In this document: positions 55,201-63,882 of the stretch, in pieces | How positions within the stretch are numbered: the stretch's first letter is position 1 | Layout of the letters: every line of letters begins with the position of its first letter | DNA from: Protula sp. h YS-2021 | Lineage: Eukaryota > Annelida > Polychaeta > Sabellida > Serpulidae | NCBI GenBank assembly: GCA_949752745.1 | Contig: OX457024.1 | Span: forward strand, 51,601,810 to 51,665,809 | Direction of reading: 5' to 3' | DNA length: 64,000 nucleotides | Position numbers and translations under genes: made by a program | Notes under the pieces: model-generated | What the model saw: only the letters and a program-made list of their open reading frames with translations | Database searches by the model: none | Told to the model about the DNA's origin: nothing

Positions 55201-58193
55201 AGTGTTTGTTTTGTGAGGCGATGCTGAAGTAAGTAAAATGGATTCGGACTATTCGTAGTAAGGCAGGAATGCATAGAAAGGATAGGTTCTGTGTGTTGGG
55301 GGCGATTATGTGTTGTAGACTTGTCGATAACATACACAGCTGGTTGCTCACTCTCTCAAACCGCTAAAATTTTGGAATGACCAAACATAGGGGCTATCTC
55401 AAATGATTTATTTCCCTTGATATCATTTCCAATAAAACCCTTTTTAGGAGCAGTGTTTCTTAATAAAGCAGTTTTTTATCCGGGGACGTCTATTCTGCGA
55501 GTTCGTCAGCGGAACAGACATATAACTTTGAAGGGTAAAAGCTCCACCCACACCACGTTTAGTTTATTATGCTGAAGTATCGATAGCATTAATAAGTTGA
55601 AAGTTTTGTTTTACGTAAATGTTAATAAATGTATCACTGCGTTTGGAAGAAGCGAAGTGTCGTTCTAGTCTGCATTGTTTTCACAGTGCGGAAAGCGGTT
55701 GTGGAGCCCTTAGAGAATGCAGCAAAAGCTAGGATGAGGCTTTACATTGCAGTACCTGTTCTTAAAAAGGTAGGGTGTATTTAAGTATCACGAGTAATGC
55801 GCATACGGGATATCTCGCGCGTGGCGTCGGGACGGTAATTGTTTAGCCGATATTCTGATAGAGGGGCGTAGGATAACTAGCCACCAATCATAGTCCCCTC
55901 CCTCGCCACCGGTCAAGTGGCCACCATTCAAACTGCTCGCCGGACAGTTGCCCACCGTTGAAATCAAATGAACATTTCTTAATCCAAGGGTTTAAAAGAA
56001 ACAATTTCTTGCGTCTGCTCTTTTAAAACAACAGTAAGAACATCGTAAAGCAGTCTGCAGAACTGAAAAAAAATGGAGCATGAAATCCTGGTCCTTATGC
56101 GGCTTTATAGGCTTGAATTCGGTGGACAATATAAGGACTACGGTACTGTCCCCAACATGTCAATCAGTAACTGTTGTTTAAACACCAAACGCCGTCCACA
56201 TAATCTTAGTTCTTTATCACCAGTAACACGTAGGGTTGTCACGGTCAGGAAAAGGTAAAGAAAGTCAGGAAAAAAATTCTGGGTCAGATAAAGTCCGGAA
56301 AAGTGTAATGAGTAAGCAAAAAGTCAGGAAAAAATTCCTAAAAGTGAGGAACTAGTCAGGAAATTCGAATATCGAAGTTTGTCATTTCTTTTTTCGAACT
56401 TTTAACATTTCTGTCATTGTGTTTTATGCCTTATAATCTGGTTTATTTCACAGTAACATTAACATTCATAAACGTTTTGAACGCAAATAAAGCATATACA
56501 ACCAACATAATCAATATGTGTTTGAATCATGGAGGCACCTGAGAGAAATTTTGATTACTACACTCATGTGAAATCACTTAAATACAGAAAACCTGCAGAA
56601 CGAAAGCCTTATGCCATGGTATGGTCAAGCCTGAAAGCCATATGCCATGGTATCGCTAAACTTAATGAGTTTTGATAGGGACGGGAGTAAGTCTGTTTCT
56701 GGAGTGACGAGAAGAGACTCGGAGTTCACTGACGCTCACCGTATGGCTCCATGTTTCGTCGGCGTTCTCTTTCCCCGCTGTGTCACCATCTGTCTATAGT
56801 AGGTCGTAGGTTGAAATTGCGCTCGTTTCGCAATTTTATGCACAAAAGTAAATCCAGTGTGCTGCAATTCAAAGAGCATCTCCAATCAGTTTTTACTCTT
56901 TTCATTGTGGAAAATCCTCTTACACACTGACCAGCCCTCCAGTTATGCCGCCAGCACTACGCTTATGACTCCAGCACTACGCCTATAACGCCAGCACTGC
57001 GTCTATGACGCCAGCACTACGCCTGTGCCGCCAGCACTAGGTTTATGACGCCAGCACTACGTCTGTGACGCCAGCACTATGCCTATGACGCCAGTACTAG
57101 GTTTATGACGCCAGCACAAGGTCTATGACACAAGCACTAGGTTTATGACGCCAGCACTATGCCTGCGACTCCAGCGTTGCGGCTATGACGCCAGCTTCAC
57201 GTCTGTGATGCCACCACTAGCTTTATGACGCCAGCACTACATCTAGGACGCCAGCACTATACTTATGACGCCAGCACTACGCCTATGACGCCAGCACAAC
57301 ACTTATGATGCCAACACTAGGCCTCTGCCACCAACCCTACGACTGTGTCTCCAGCACAACGCCTGTTACGCCAGCACAACACTTATGACGCCAGCACAAC
57401 ACCTGTGACGCCAGCACTACGCCTGGCAACAATTGTATTGGTGTTCAACACACTGCGACAATATCACCAACGACGATAAATACCTAAATTTTTGCTTATC
57501 GTAATGTTACAAGGCGATTTGTCACCGGGCGGGGGGTGGGGAGGGGGGTATTATGGCGGAATCTTTTCAGAAGCGTGCTTCCTCTGAAAGAACCTTATGT
57601 CTTATCTACGAAGGATTTGCCCAGACCATCCACGATCAATGCAGCAGAAATGGGTGCATTCGCATTCAAAAAGTAGCGGCAACATTATCACATTGAAAGC
57701 AACGCAGGAGATAGTTATCCGCAGTCTTATCCACAGCGTTGGACTGCATGATCTTTACTGTTAGAACAAGACAATCGTAGATTGCACATCCCCCGCCGCG
57801 CTCATCTATATTTCGTTCCCTTAAGGTATAGTAAACAACAAAGTCCAAGTTGTGAAAAATCGCCAAAATTACATTTTTGAAGAAATCGAAAATAACCTGA
57901 TGTTGCACAACTAGACGTTATATACTTTCTGCCTGCAGGGTTATTGGTCTACGGTGAATAGTAACAAAGATACAGCCTAGACAAACTTGTCTGAAATACA
58001 ACAAAGTCTAAGTTGTGAAAAAACACCAAAATTACATGTTTTTTTTTTTTTTTGAAGGAATCGAAAAATAATCTAACATTGCACAACTGCACTTTACATA
58101 CTTTCTACCTGTAGGAGTTTATTGGTCTACGATGAATAGTAACAAAGATACGGCCTGGACAAACTTGTTCTGAAAAACGACAAAGTCAAATTT

Positions 58194-58233
<40 letters not shown>

Positions 58234-61200
58234 GCCAAAATTACATTTTTTTAGAAATCGAAAAAAAAACCTGACATTGCACAACTTCACGTTATATACT
58301 TTCTTGATGTAGGGTTTTATCAATATCTGAGGAATAGTAACAAAGATGCAGCCTGAACAAAGAGGATTGCGGACGGACGAACAGACGGAGGGACAGACGG
58401 ATGGACACAAGGCGTTTCTATACCCCCCCCCCCCCCCCGCTAGGGCGGCAGGGAATAATAATCACAACAAGACATAAAAATTTAATAACGAATTTTTAGT
58501 AACCTGTGACCCCTGTTCCTGTTTCCAAGTGGCACAACGAAGAGCCTCATCCACATATTATACAGTATTTAGAGATTTTAAAACAATTTTAATAATTGAA
58601 AAGATTTACGGTCATTATCTGAAACCACTATAGCTGGTAAATAATTCTGTATGATCAAAATGAACATCCTCTGCATACCGTAAATTCCGCAAGTTTAAAA
58701 AGTGTCTAAAACAAATTACTAAATTAGCCTAAAACAACCTATATAGAAAGTCCATGCCACCCACAAAATGAAAAATATTTTATTTAATGAAATAAAAGTT
58801 ATATCCAGTACAATCTACATGATTGATTCCTGGTGTTACATCTACAATTGTTTTGTAAAATAACCATCACTGGAATGAAACTTGACCGATATTTTCTCCA
58901 AAATGAAAAAATGTGGGTAGTATGCCACAAATGAAAGTCATCAAAATCGGTCCAAAGTGCCATCACAGTGCGCTATACCTCTTTTGGATCGTCACGCATT
59001 CTAGCCCGACAGCTGCGCTGGCATCAACTGCCTGGCACTTGGCCACCTGAAATCCTTGGCCACCTGAGGTACCTAATCAAAATCGGAGAATACCTCCAAA
59101 CGTACCTTAAGGAAAAGGTTGCTTGACCAAGAAAACCGGAGACAGCAGGACGCGGGTCAGATAGCGTGGGGAGAGGACAGTTTTCATGTGGGCTTAAACT
59201 ACCTGTCCTCAGACATTTTTGTGAACGCAGCCCGTTCTGAAACAAACCGCAGCCCGTTCTAAAACAAACCGCAACGTATCTGCCGCACCTCGGGCCAGAG
59301 CCCCTGTAGACCCCTGAAGTGGGACGGAAATCTGAAAAACTTCCAGACCCAACGAGGTTGCACGCACAGGGATTGCAGGTTCTCCCACGCGTGCATCATA
59401 TCCGGATGCCAAAAACGCCACCCCTAATTTAAACACTGAGTTCTATGGGTCTCTAGCCCGCTTAAAGAAAATTTAGCCACCTGAAAAGCCGAACTGGAAA
59501 ACGATCCGGACTGCGATTTTGTCCTAAACGGAATTGAGAATGGCTTTCATATAATCACTCTTGGAATACCACTCGCGTCGGTTGACCTACCTAACAGTAA
59601 AAAAGCCGAAATCATCCACAGGTTTCAAGTTGAAGAACAGATAAAGAAAGAACCACACTTAAAATGATACGTTACAGTCGACTGCAAACCCGAGATTGTA
59701 GCCCAATATCTTATGTCCCTAAAGATGATAACAGCGTTCGTTTAATACATGACTGTTCTCAACCGCAAGGCAACAGTTTAACCGACCACGCAAATCCGGA
59801 TAAACAAAGCTTTGTAACCGTGGACACAGCTATAAGCTTAATAGATAAAGGATGTTACATGGCCAAAATAGACCTGAAAAACGCATACCGACACGCTGCC
59901 GTGAGCGCGGATTCAAGAAGGACTACAGGCTTAAAATAGCGTTTCGGAAATGATGAATATTACACCTAAATGGTAGATACCCGTCTCCCTTTGGTGCATC
60001 TCGAAGTGTTGGTGCTTTCCATAGAATAACGCAGTCTGTTGTGCGCATGTTACACAAATGGGGCATACATGCGGCCATTTGTTTCCTAGACGATTTTCTC
60101 ATGTCTGCACGAACAAAACAAGAATGTAAACTCCCAATAGAGGTTTTACTTGGCCTCCTTCAACTCGTAGGATTTACGATAAGCTGGGAAAAATGCGTTC
60201 ATCCAACCCAAAATCTCGTATTTCTCGGTATTTACATCGATTCTGTGAATGGTCAACTCAATATTCCAGGTGACAAGCTTGAAGACGTCATCACCACTTT
60301 TCGCGAATACAAATCCAAACGTAAGAACGCATCAAAACACGAATTCCAGGTGTTCATTGGTCGACTTAATTGGGTCGCTTCATTTATGCACTCAGCCCCA
60401 CATTGCGAAGACTAATTGACCGAACGAACACACTAAAAAGCAACACCACCGCGCACTTTACGCACGATCTGCAGTTTTCGCTTCAAGCTTTTAGATTTAT
60501 GCTCCCATTTCTTTTTCCTAAAATAAGTCTGCGCCCGAAGCCGCATTTATCGTAACTGATGTTAGCACCATAGGCGGGTCATCGGCCCTGGTTAAAGGAT
60601 CAGGCTTGCCACTTTGCGAAGCTTCACAAAGCGCATTTCAACACAAAGGAACTGGCAACTGCCACTCTAGCGACACAGCGATGGGCACCTCTTCTAGCTA
60701 ACTCTTAGTTAACTCTGTATACCGATAACACGGCTACGCTACATGCTGTCAACCGCGGTAGTATACGAAGCCAAGCAGGATTTAATTATTTATGCTGTTT
60801 TCAATGTAAAATTCTGTGCTATCTGAAGTCGAAAAAAACTTACCGACAGTATAAGTCTCTTGCATTCGCTGACATACACCACGTATGTGTTTCATCGAGT
60901 GGACTTGAAAGACACGTTAAGTGTCAAGGATCGCCCCATTTTATTACACAGGAATGGTTGTGCAAGAAACCTTACAAGACAACGAATTGAGAGCCTACCG
61001 GCGCGCTGCTTTTGCCTCAGCAACGAAGTCCGCTTACCGAACGCACAGGGATACGTTCCTTCGCTTTTGTGCCTTCTTCGGTTACAAACCGATTCCCGCA
61101 TCTCAACTAACACTTGCTCGACTTGCAGCTTTTCTCGCTGGCATTTGAAAGCCTCAGTCAGTTTGATGCTACCTGGCGAGAGTACCCAGGACTTCACGCG

Positions 61201-63878
61201 CTCACCCGATGGAGGCATAATCTGTGTCAAGCACACAAAAACTCTCCGAAATTTTGACAAGTTGTTAGAAGTGCCAATCTCAACACAAGTTCCCCGCCGT
61301 GCCTGGTTTCGGCCATGGATAATTTTCTTACCTCAGTGCCGCTGGACCCAAGGGCACCACTGTTCTCCTACGCCAAGGGCAAGGCTACCGCCCCCCTAAC
61401 CCATGGTCTATTTGTCAGCACCTTCCGCGCTATTCTTTCGAGAATTGGCTTGCGGGCAGACGATTACAGCGGACATTCATTCATCGTTTGCCTTTTCATG
61501 CAGCTTCCCCGCACATGTGATTAAGACTCGAGGGGTATGGTCTTCCGCTACGTATGAACGGTACTTGTCTATCCCTCTAAGCATTCGGAAATCAAGCCCA
61601 AAGGTAGTCGCATCCCTTCTGTTCGGGGAGAACATTTAAAAATTGACCAAATGTTTACCTACTTCTATATGGAATGCCGTTTTTACATTTATTCGGGAAT
61701 TATTGATATCAAGAATTAATTTTTGATCTCAAAAATTGATTTTTTGATATCAATAATTAATTTTTGATCTCAATAAATCCATATTTTGATATCAAGAATT
61801 CATTTTTGATATCTGCATTTGCATTTTTTGATATCTCTAAATGTATTCTTGATCTCAAAAAATAATTTTTGATATCAACAAATATTTAGAGATATCAAGA
61901 AATATTTATTGATATCAAAAATGATTTAATGATATCTAAAATTGATTTTTTGAGATCAAAAATTCAATTCTTGATAGCAAAAATGAAATATTTGAGAGCA
62001 AAATATCAATTTTGAGCTAAGTTATTCATTTTCTTTATATTGATATCAAGAATTTATTTCAGATATCATTATTTCAGACTGATACTTTTTTAATTTGTAT
62101 TTTGAACTCTGCAAACGATTTTTTTATCTCAAAAATCCCAGGAATGACACAATATGACCTGCAACAGGTTGACGGTGTCGTTAAACCAATCTAACTCAAA
62201 AATTGATTGTTTATTGATATCAAAATATCAGTCTATTTTTTTTAATAAAAAAATTCAGAAACACACATCTGTAAATAAACAATGACTGTCCATGTACACA
62301 GAATCTTTGTTTTAATTTTTTACTGCACAAAAAAGAAGCAATTCTTGAGATCAAAAATTGTGTTGTTATTATTGATCTCAACAATTCTAATTTTCATCTC
62401 CAAAATTTAATTGACTATTCGTTATATTTTATGTAAATGTGTGTCTCCCTTAAGATTTTTTAAGTTTATAAAATTGATTTTTTGATCTCAAAAATATATT
62501 TTTGCGATCTAAAATTCAATTATTGATGACAAAATATAAATTAATGAGATCTACATTGATTTATTGATATCTCTAAATATATTTTGATATCAAAAATAAG
62601 CATTAAATGTTAAAACGGCATTTCATACTTCTACGTTCATATTGGGATCTTTGGACAAATCTGGTTCTATTTTTGGTAAATGTGAATATTTTTGCATGTT
62701 TGATGTGAAAAACAAATTAAATGATCCCAACCGGTTTGGTTAAATGCAAGCAGCTCTAGACGCATCCACGTAGTTAATCAATTAAATCTTGAAACGTTTA
62801 AAGGGAAATGCGGGTATCTCACCTACAATTGACACTTCCTTCATACTTGCACAGTTTAATGCTTGGAGGGTATATATTCAAAAATTGAAAAGAAAAAGGG
62901 GGGTCACCGATATTATAAGAGAAATAAAGACACTGAAAGGTCGCGTACTTTTACTATAGAAACCATTGGGAAAACCAAGAAATTTCAATCAAAATGCAAA
63001 ATTCACACATAATCACAATTGACAATTGCCTCATTTTTTCCCTGTTTGAAGAACACGTCATACGAAATGTTTTAAGCAAATAAAAAATATATGTCACCGT
63101 GTTAATAAGAGAATTATGCAATCGTTCTGACAAAGTCCCATTGACTCAATGGATAAATGGTGAAAACAGTGTAATATGATTTTAATGGACAATATATCAA
63201 CACAGGCCCTTCTAGGAACAAAATATCAATACAGACCATTTCTGGTCACGACCCTTTTTGTCTTTGAAAAGAATTTTTCGATCTAGACGGATTTAGTAGT
63301 TATTTATACTGTGTAAACATTAATTCAAACTCAGCGATATTCAATGTAATGCGCATTTCGGTCGCCAGATGGCGCAGAGATACCCGCATTTCCCTTTAAG
63401 GTTAAGGTAGTAGAGTTGTGGTCAGCTCTGGGACTTGGGGTGTTTGGAATTTTGATTTATTCCTTCACACAAGTGGGATATTACCGAAAGCCATTCGTCT
63501 CGCGTATTTGAAAAGTGATCGTCTGTCATTGTTTTCTGGTTGCCAGAAGCAAAATACACCGCGCTGTCTTGTGAGCAATATAATGATAAGATTAACTAGG
63601 TTCAAAGTAATGGATTCATATTCCAAGAATATGACTAAAACATAGAAAGCACAATAACCACCCCCCCCCCCCGGCATTGGGCCGTGTGTTCTTTTAAATG
63701 TAAACGAGGTTTGATTTGCAGCTGGATGCTGGCCAGCCGATGGAGTACTTGTCGGAAATGAGACAAGTCACCATAACGTTTATCAATCTAGTCACCATTG
63801 AAGGAACGAAGTATGAAAACTGCCAGACTCTGCAAGCGGCATTCAAGATCATCTATCACAATATCAAGCAAGCGCAGG
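34051..63878 (+). CDS. ADCY10: Soluble-type adenylyl cyclase (ADCY10-like), internal part
   Basis: Nine exons join in phase into about 396 codons, seven strong and two candidate. They read through an acidic N-terminal stretch, HLPDQVVYADHSRSF, VLMFLDISGFTSLTEKYS, GDILKFAGDAILTLWEVD, VVLKVKIG, VVVSPSAWVHC, and on to YLSEMRQVTITFINLV. These are the hallmarks of the first class III cyclase domain of bicarbonate-responsive adenylyl cyclase; the two metal-binding Asp residues lie in FLDISGF and FAGDA. The product would make cAMP from ATP in the cytosol. The 5' end was not found upstream of 34,051, and the second cyclase domain and large C-terminal region lie beyond the right edge. Introns are swollen by transposons. 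Confidence 0.9.
34430..35715. repeat. Tandem array, unit about 145 bases
   Basis: Nine or so units starting ATGCATCTCCTCCTACAATTTTGATC-like and containing TTCATTTATTTTTGGTGTGAGG-like, CCCTAAGGGGTCGTGCATACGG-like and a TTTTTAGTCGATCGG-like end. Starts are near 34,430, 34,577, 34,721, 34,865, 35,007, 35,133, 35,290, 35,434 and 35,559. A single unit is also at 53,037. A poly-T tract lies at 35,163-35,188. Confidence 0.8.
35715..37815. repeat. Minisatellite, 51-base unit, about 40 copies
   Basis: Consensus of AACGCAAGTTAAATAAACAT, then GCGCACTGGTCCGAAATGCG, then AACCGCGCATC. Because 51 is 17 codons, both strands keep long periodic frames open; the plus frame repeats LNKHAHWSE and the minus frame repeats AHVYLTCVDARF. 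Two or three more copies lie at 38,345-38,470 after unrelated sequence. I treat the frames as by-products. Confidence 0.9.
38487..38525. other. Imperfect 16-bp hairpin near the 3' end of the helentron-like repeat
   Basis: GTATCTATGGCAGACT and AGTGTACCAGAGATAC pair at 13 of 16 positions. It is the diverged match of the perfect hairpin at 53,583-53,618. Confidence 0.55.
38869..39006 (+). CDS. ADCY10: Cyclase exon 2: GFTSLTEK to LKFAG
   Basis: Acceptor TTTTTTCTCAG, donor GTGAAA at 39,007; 138 bases, phase kept with both neighbours. Encodes FTSLTEKYSMNKKNGTDQL and EIIVNDGDILKFA, the core of the cyclase catalytic fold. Confidence 0.95.
39196..41003. mobile_element. Tandem-TIR element B (GGTGCCGAGTTGG units), 8-bp duplication
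   Basis: The left end (39,203-39,335) has seven copies of CCAACTCGGCACC with short variable spacers; the right end (40,868-40,996) has seven copies of its reverse complement. GTAGATTT flanks both sides (39,188-39,195 and 41,004-41,011). The outermost bases are GGGGTTTGGTC and, from the other side, GGTCTATGGTC. The 1.8 kb interior has no transposase; it contains two copies of TTTTGTCCGGCCGACTT near 39,700 and 39,885 and many TTGCAATT words. Confidence 0.8.
41420..41566 (+). CDS. ADCY10: Cyclase exon 3: GDAILTLWEVD to VKIG
   Basis: Acceptor CCGTTACAG, donor GTTATA (weak) at 41,567; 147 bases in phase. Holds the second metal-binding Asp in FAGDA and the conserved TLWEVD, then HVIRCALDIQQK and VVLKVKI. 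Confidence 0.95.
41777..42536 (+). repeat. Eight tandem 95-bp copies of a splice acceptor plus exon start
   Basis: Units start every 95 bases (exon-like parts at 41,804, 41,899, 41,994, 42,089, 42,184, 42,279, 42,374 and 42,469), and the ninth occurrence at 42,564 is the true exon. Each unit has a 27-base intron end (GTCATGACTGCTGCGTTGTC, GTTTCAG) and the first 68 bases of the exon, ending ATG|GTCATG. In the first unit CAG is CAT, so its acceptor is lost. Differences are few (T or C at one intron position). The true exon has TAC and AAC where the units have TGC and AAT. Reading through any unit shifts frame and meets TGA in the next. Confidence 0.97.
42564..42769 (+). CDS. ADCY10: Cyclase exon 4: ISAGEMMVTYLG to EDGKHRK
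   Basis: Acceptor GTCGTTTCAG, donor GTAACA at 42,770; 206 bases, ending on a whole codon. Encodes ISAGEMMVTYLGNEEYC, GRAVEAVNAAEKFCSSGD and VVVSPSAWVHC, matching the end of the first cyclase domain. It is preceded by eight near-copies of its own beginning. Confidence 0.93.
43184..43310 (+). CDS. ADCY10: Cyclase exon 5: VTEYEIPPENVAKEYT to ESKNK
   Basis: Acceptor TGTACTTCAG, donor GTACAT at 43,311; 127 bases, starting on a whole codon and leaving 1 base. Encodes the linker after the first cyclase domain (RTLAVDTRLANALKLYPEE). Confidence 0.88.
43531..45081. mobile_element. Tandem-TIR element C (GGGCCGAAACGTCTT units), 8-bp duplication
   Basis: The left end (43,540-43,735) has about ten copies of TTTCGGCCCAAGACG-like units; the right end (44,889-45,074) has the reverse complement. 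The outermost bases are GGAAGCAAGACG on one side and GGCTTCTAGACG on the other, and ATGTACAG flanks both sides exactly (43,523-43,530 and 45,082-45,089). The interior is 1.1 kb of AT-rich sequence without a transposase. Confidence 0.82.
45172..45800 (+). pseudogene. Mariner-type transposase remnant
   Basis: Pieces in changing frames match mariner transposases in order: KVKKCSAEFKRGRDEH (about 45,190), then at about 45,610 MMMASVIWGRKRM, TVTGQYYAQILCQLRQG and LLLQDSAPDM, which resembles the HQDNAPxH block with the second catalytic Asp. Many lesions and no inverted repeats found. Confidence 0.55.
46017..46091 (+). repeat. SINE 3' end
   Basis: Ends GTGTCGTTAAACAAATCATA and TAACTAACTAAC, the common tail of invertebrate SINEs. 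Another tail of the same kind is at 62,145-62,196. The 5' tRNA-like part is not recognised. Confidence 0.5.
46085..46340. repeat. Partial copy of the 30,180-31,310 repeat family
   Basis: Shares TTCTCCAACAATTTTGATTGGAT-like and TTTTTGGCGATTCGCAGAAT-like segments with that array. Two diverged units. Confidence 0.45.
46341..47160. other. Intron sequence without recognised feature
   Basis: AT-rich. At 46,380-46,490 there is a patch that read in reverse has GGTGCAATGGTGTAGCG and GTTCGAGTTCGA, faintly tRNA-like. Nothing else recognised before the candidate exon at 47,161. Confidence 0.3.
47161..47250 (+). CDS. ADCY10: Candidate cyclase exon 5a: PSLEKRDNAELSSSL
   Basis: Acceptor CATTTTGTAG, donor GTAAGT (full consensus) at 47,251; 90 bases, open, and its phase (2 bases in, 1 base out) fits exon 5 before it and either exon 5b or 6 after it. 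Encodes a polar stretch, RDNAELSSSLSPSVLEQK, then ANDLLK. The residues do not align to any cyclase core, so it would be linker. Could be a constitutive, alternative or false exon. Confidence 0.55.
47251..48209. other. Intron sequence without recognised feature
   Basis: Contains several GAGCGCGAGAA-type words (47,530-47,860), a short TA repeat at 47,736 and nothing else recognised. Confidence 0.35.
48210..48245 (+). CDS. ADCY10: Candidate cyclase micro-exon 5b: SVPTDNGDCVR
   Basis: Acceptor TTTTATTTGTAG, donor GTATGA at 48,246; 36 bases, open, with the same 2-in, 1-out phase as the candidate exon at 47,161 and as exon 6. Support is splice sites and phase only, so confidence is moderate. Confidence 0.45.
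49021..50018. mobile_element. Tandem-TIR element D (GGACAAGCGCCGCGG units), 8-bp duplication
   Basis: The left end (49,028-49,097) has four units of GGACAAGYGCCGCGG type; the right end (49,946-50,012) has four in reverse complement, matching unit for unit. GATGGAAA and GATGGAAG flank the element (49,013-49,020 and 50,019-50,026), one base apart. The interior has an open frame of 145 codons at 49,249-49,686 (MKCNYSLMDLRQKFS to IIRRLSLC) that I do not recognise. No transposase. Confidence 0.78.
50430..52090. other. Intron sequence without recognised feature
   Basis: AT-rich and apparently unique by eye; it may hold further decayed helentron sequence upstream of the endonuclease fragment at 52,095. 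A copy of the 32-33 kb tandem unit ends just before it, at about 50,330. Confidence 0.35.
52095..53535 (+). pseudogene. Endonuclease-like (EEP) remnant, helentron or LINE origin
   Basis: Two pieces of an exonuclease-endonuclease-phosphatase domain. At 52,103 one frame reads LSVVHLNARSLRANNGAFL and KFNVIAISKS, the start of the domain. At 53,145-53,345 another reads SLYSVVVIYKTPTCFF and KVKVLGDFNFDL, the GDFN block, and near 53,480 FDHITVHW resembles the final Asp-His. Between them lie diverged sequence and, from 52,940, the repeat start seen at 34,330. No reverse transcriptase follows, which favours a helentron tail over a LINE. Confidence 0.5.
52940..53835. mobile_element. Short helentron-like repeat, partner of 34,330-38,740
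   Basis: Shares its start (CAGCCCAGTTTACGTTACACG), one 145-base satellite unit (from 53,037), the hairpin and the final 240 bases with the long copy. Between the unit and the hairpin it carries the second half of an endonuclease domain. Length differs from its partner mainly in satellite content. Confidence 0.55.
53583..53618. other. Perfect 16-bp hairpin near the repeat 3' end
   Basis: GTATCTCTGGTAGACT, loop ATCC, AGTCTACCAGAGATAC. Perfect pairing in an otherwise decayed repeat suggests recent activity or a selected terminator-like structure. Confidence 0.85.
54415..55137. mobile_element. Tigger/pogo-type MITE with TA duplication
   Basis: Starts CAGTGAAACTCCGGATATGG and ends GCGGGATTTCACTG, flanked by TA on both sides. 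Subterminal TGGACACCCC-type repeats are present at both ends. At about 54,945 a frame reads RKRKPLLLSDQVKIITASDG and SVRKLAEK, the start of the pogo/CENP-B helix-turn-helix domain, so this is an internal-deletion derivative of an autonomous element. Confidence 0.82.
55687..55769 (+). CDS. ADCY10: Cyclase exon 6: RKAVVEPLENAAKARM to VPVLKK
   Basis: Acceptor TGTTTTCACAG, donor GTAGGG at 55,770; 83 bases, entering with 2 bases of a codon and ending on a whole one. Encodes RKAVVEPLENAAKARMRLYI and AVPVLKK, the region before the second cyclase domain in ADCY10 proteins. Confidence 0.88.
55770..56930. other. Intron sequence without recognised feature
   Basis: Contains a short cluster of AAGTCAGGAAAAA words (56,240-56,360), GCCACC-type words near 55,880-55,950, and no gene. 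Confidence 0.35.
56930..57425. repeat. Minisatellite, 20-base unit, about 24 copies
   Basis: Unit TATGACGCCAGCACTACGCC with changes mainly in the last four bases and the TATGAC part. It has no continuous frame in either direction. Confidence 0.9.
57830..58440. repeat. Three tandem units of about 165 bases with homopolymer expansions
   Basis: Units share ACAAAGTCCAAGTTGTGAAA, CGCCAAAATTACATTTTT, GAATAGTAACAAAGATACAG-like and related parts. The third unit carries a poly-A tract at 58,196-58,230, and the array closes with a GACGGAC-rich segment and poly-C. A related GTCCGTCTG segment is at 48,780. Confidence 0.7.
58441..59480. other. Intron sequence; possible 5' part of the DIRS-like element
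   Basis: No gene recognised. The stretch from about 58,970 has base composition like the retroelement that follows and may be its decayed gag region, but no frame is convincing. Confidence 0.3.
59480..61640 (+). mobile_element. DIRS-like tyrosine-recombinase retrotransposon, decayed
   Basis: In order: an RT leader (GIENGFHIITLGIPLASV, about 59,540), RT fingers and palm (VRLIHDCSQP, YMAKIDLKNAYRHAAV, 59,730-59,910), the RT active site FLDDFLMSA (60,085), VFLGIYIDS, an RNase H-like piece (IVTDVSTIGGSSALV, 60,550), then a tyrosine recombinase. The recombinase has an N-terminal part ELRAYRRAAFASATKSAY (60,985), CVKHTKTLRN (61,225), YSGHSF (61,465) and WSSATYERYL (61,540) with the Tyr. The order RT, RNase H, YR fits DIRS/Ngaro elements. 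There are at least six frame changes or stops. Terminal repeats were not found. Confidence 0.82.
61695..62640. repeat. Array of palindromic TTGATATCAA words
   Basis: Dozens of words of the type TTTTTGATATCAAAAATT or TTTTTGATCTCAAAAATT, spaced 15-40 bases. GATATC and GATCTC alternate. A SINE-like tail interrupts at 62,145-62,196. The array can fold on itself throughout. No gene. Confidence 0.85.
62802..63395. mobile_element. TTAA-flanked MITE
   Basis: Perfect 19-bp inverted ends AGGGAAATGCGGGTATCTC (62,802-62,820) and the reverse complement at 63,377-63,395, each bordered by TTAA. A TTAA duplication is the mark of piggyBac and Kolobok elements. The interior of about 555 bases is AT-rich with no transposase. 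Confidence 0.82.
63722..63878 (+). CDS. ADCY10: Cyclase exon 7: LDAGQPMEYLSEMRQV to NIKQAQ
   Basis: Acceptor TTTGATTTGCAG, donor GTTCGT at 63,879; 157 bases, starting on a whole codon and leaving 1 base. Encodes EYLSEMRQVTITFINLVTIE and FKIIYHNIKQAQ, which begins the second cyclase domain region of ADCY10 proteins. The gene continues beyond the window. Confidence 0.93.
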
Positions 63879-63882
63879 GTTC

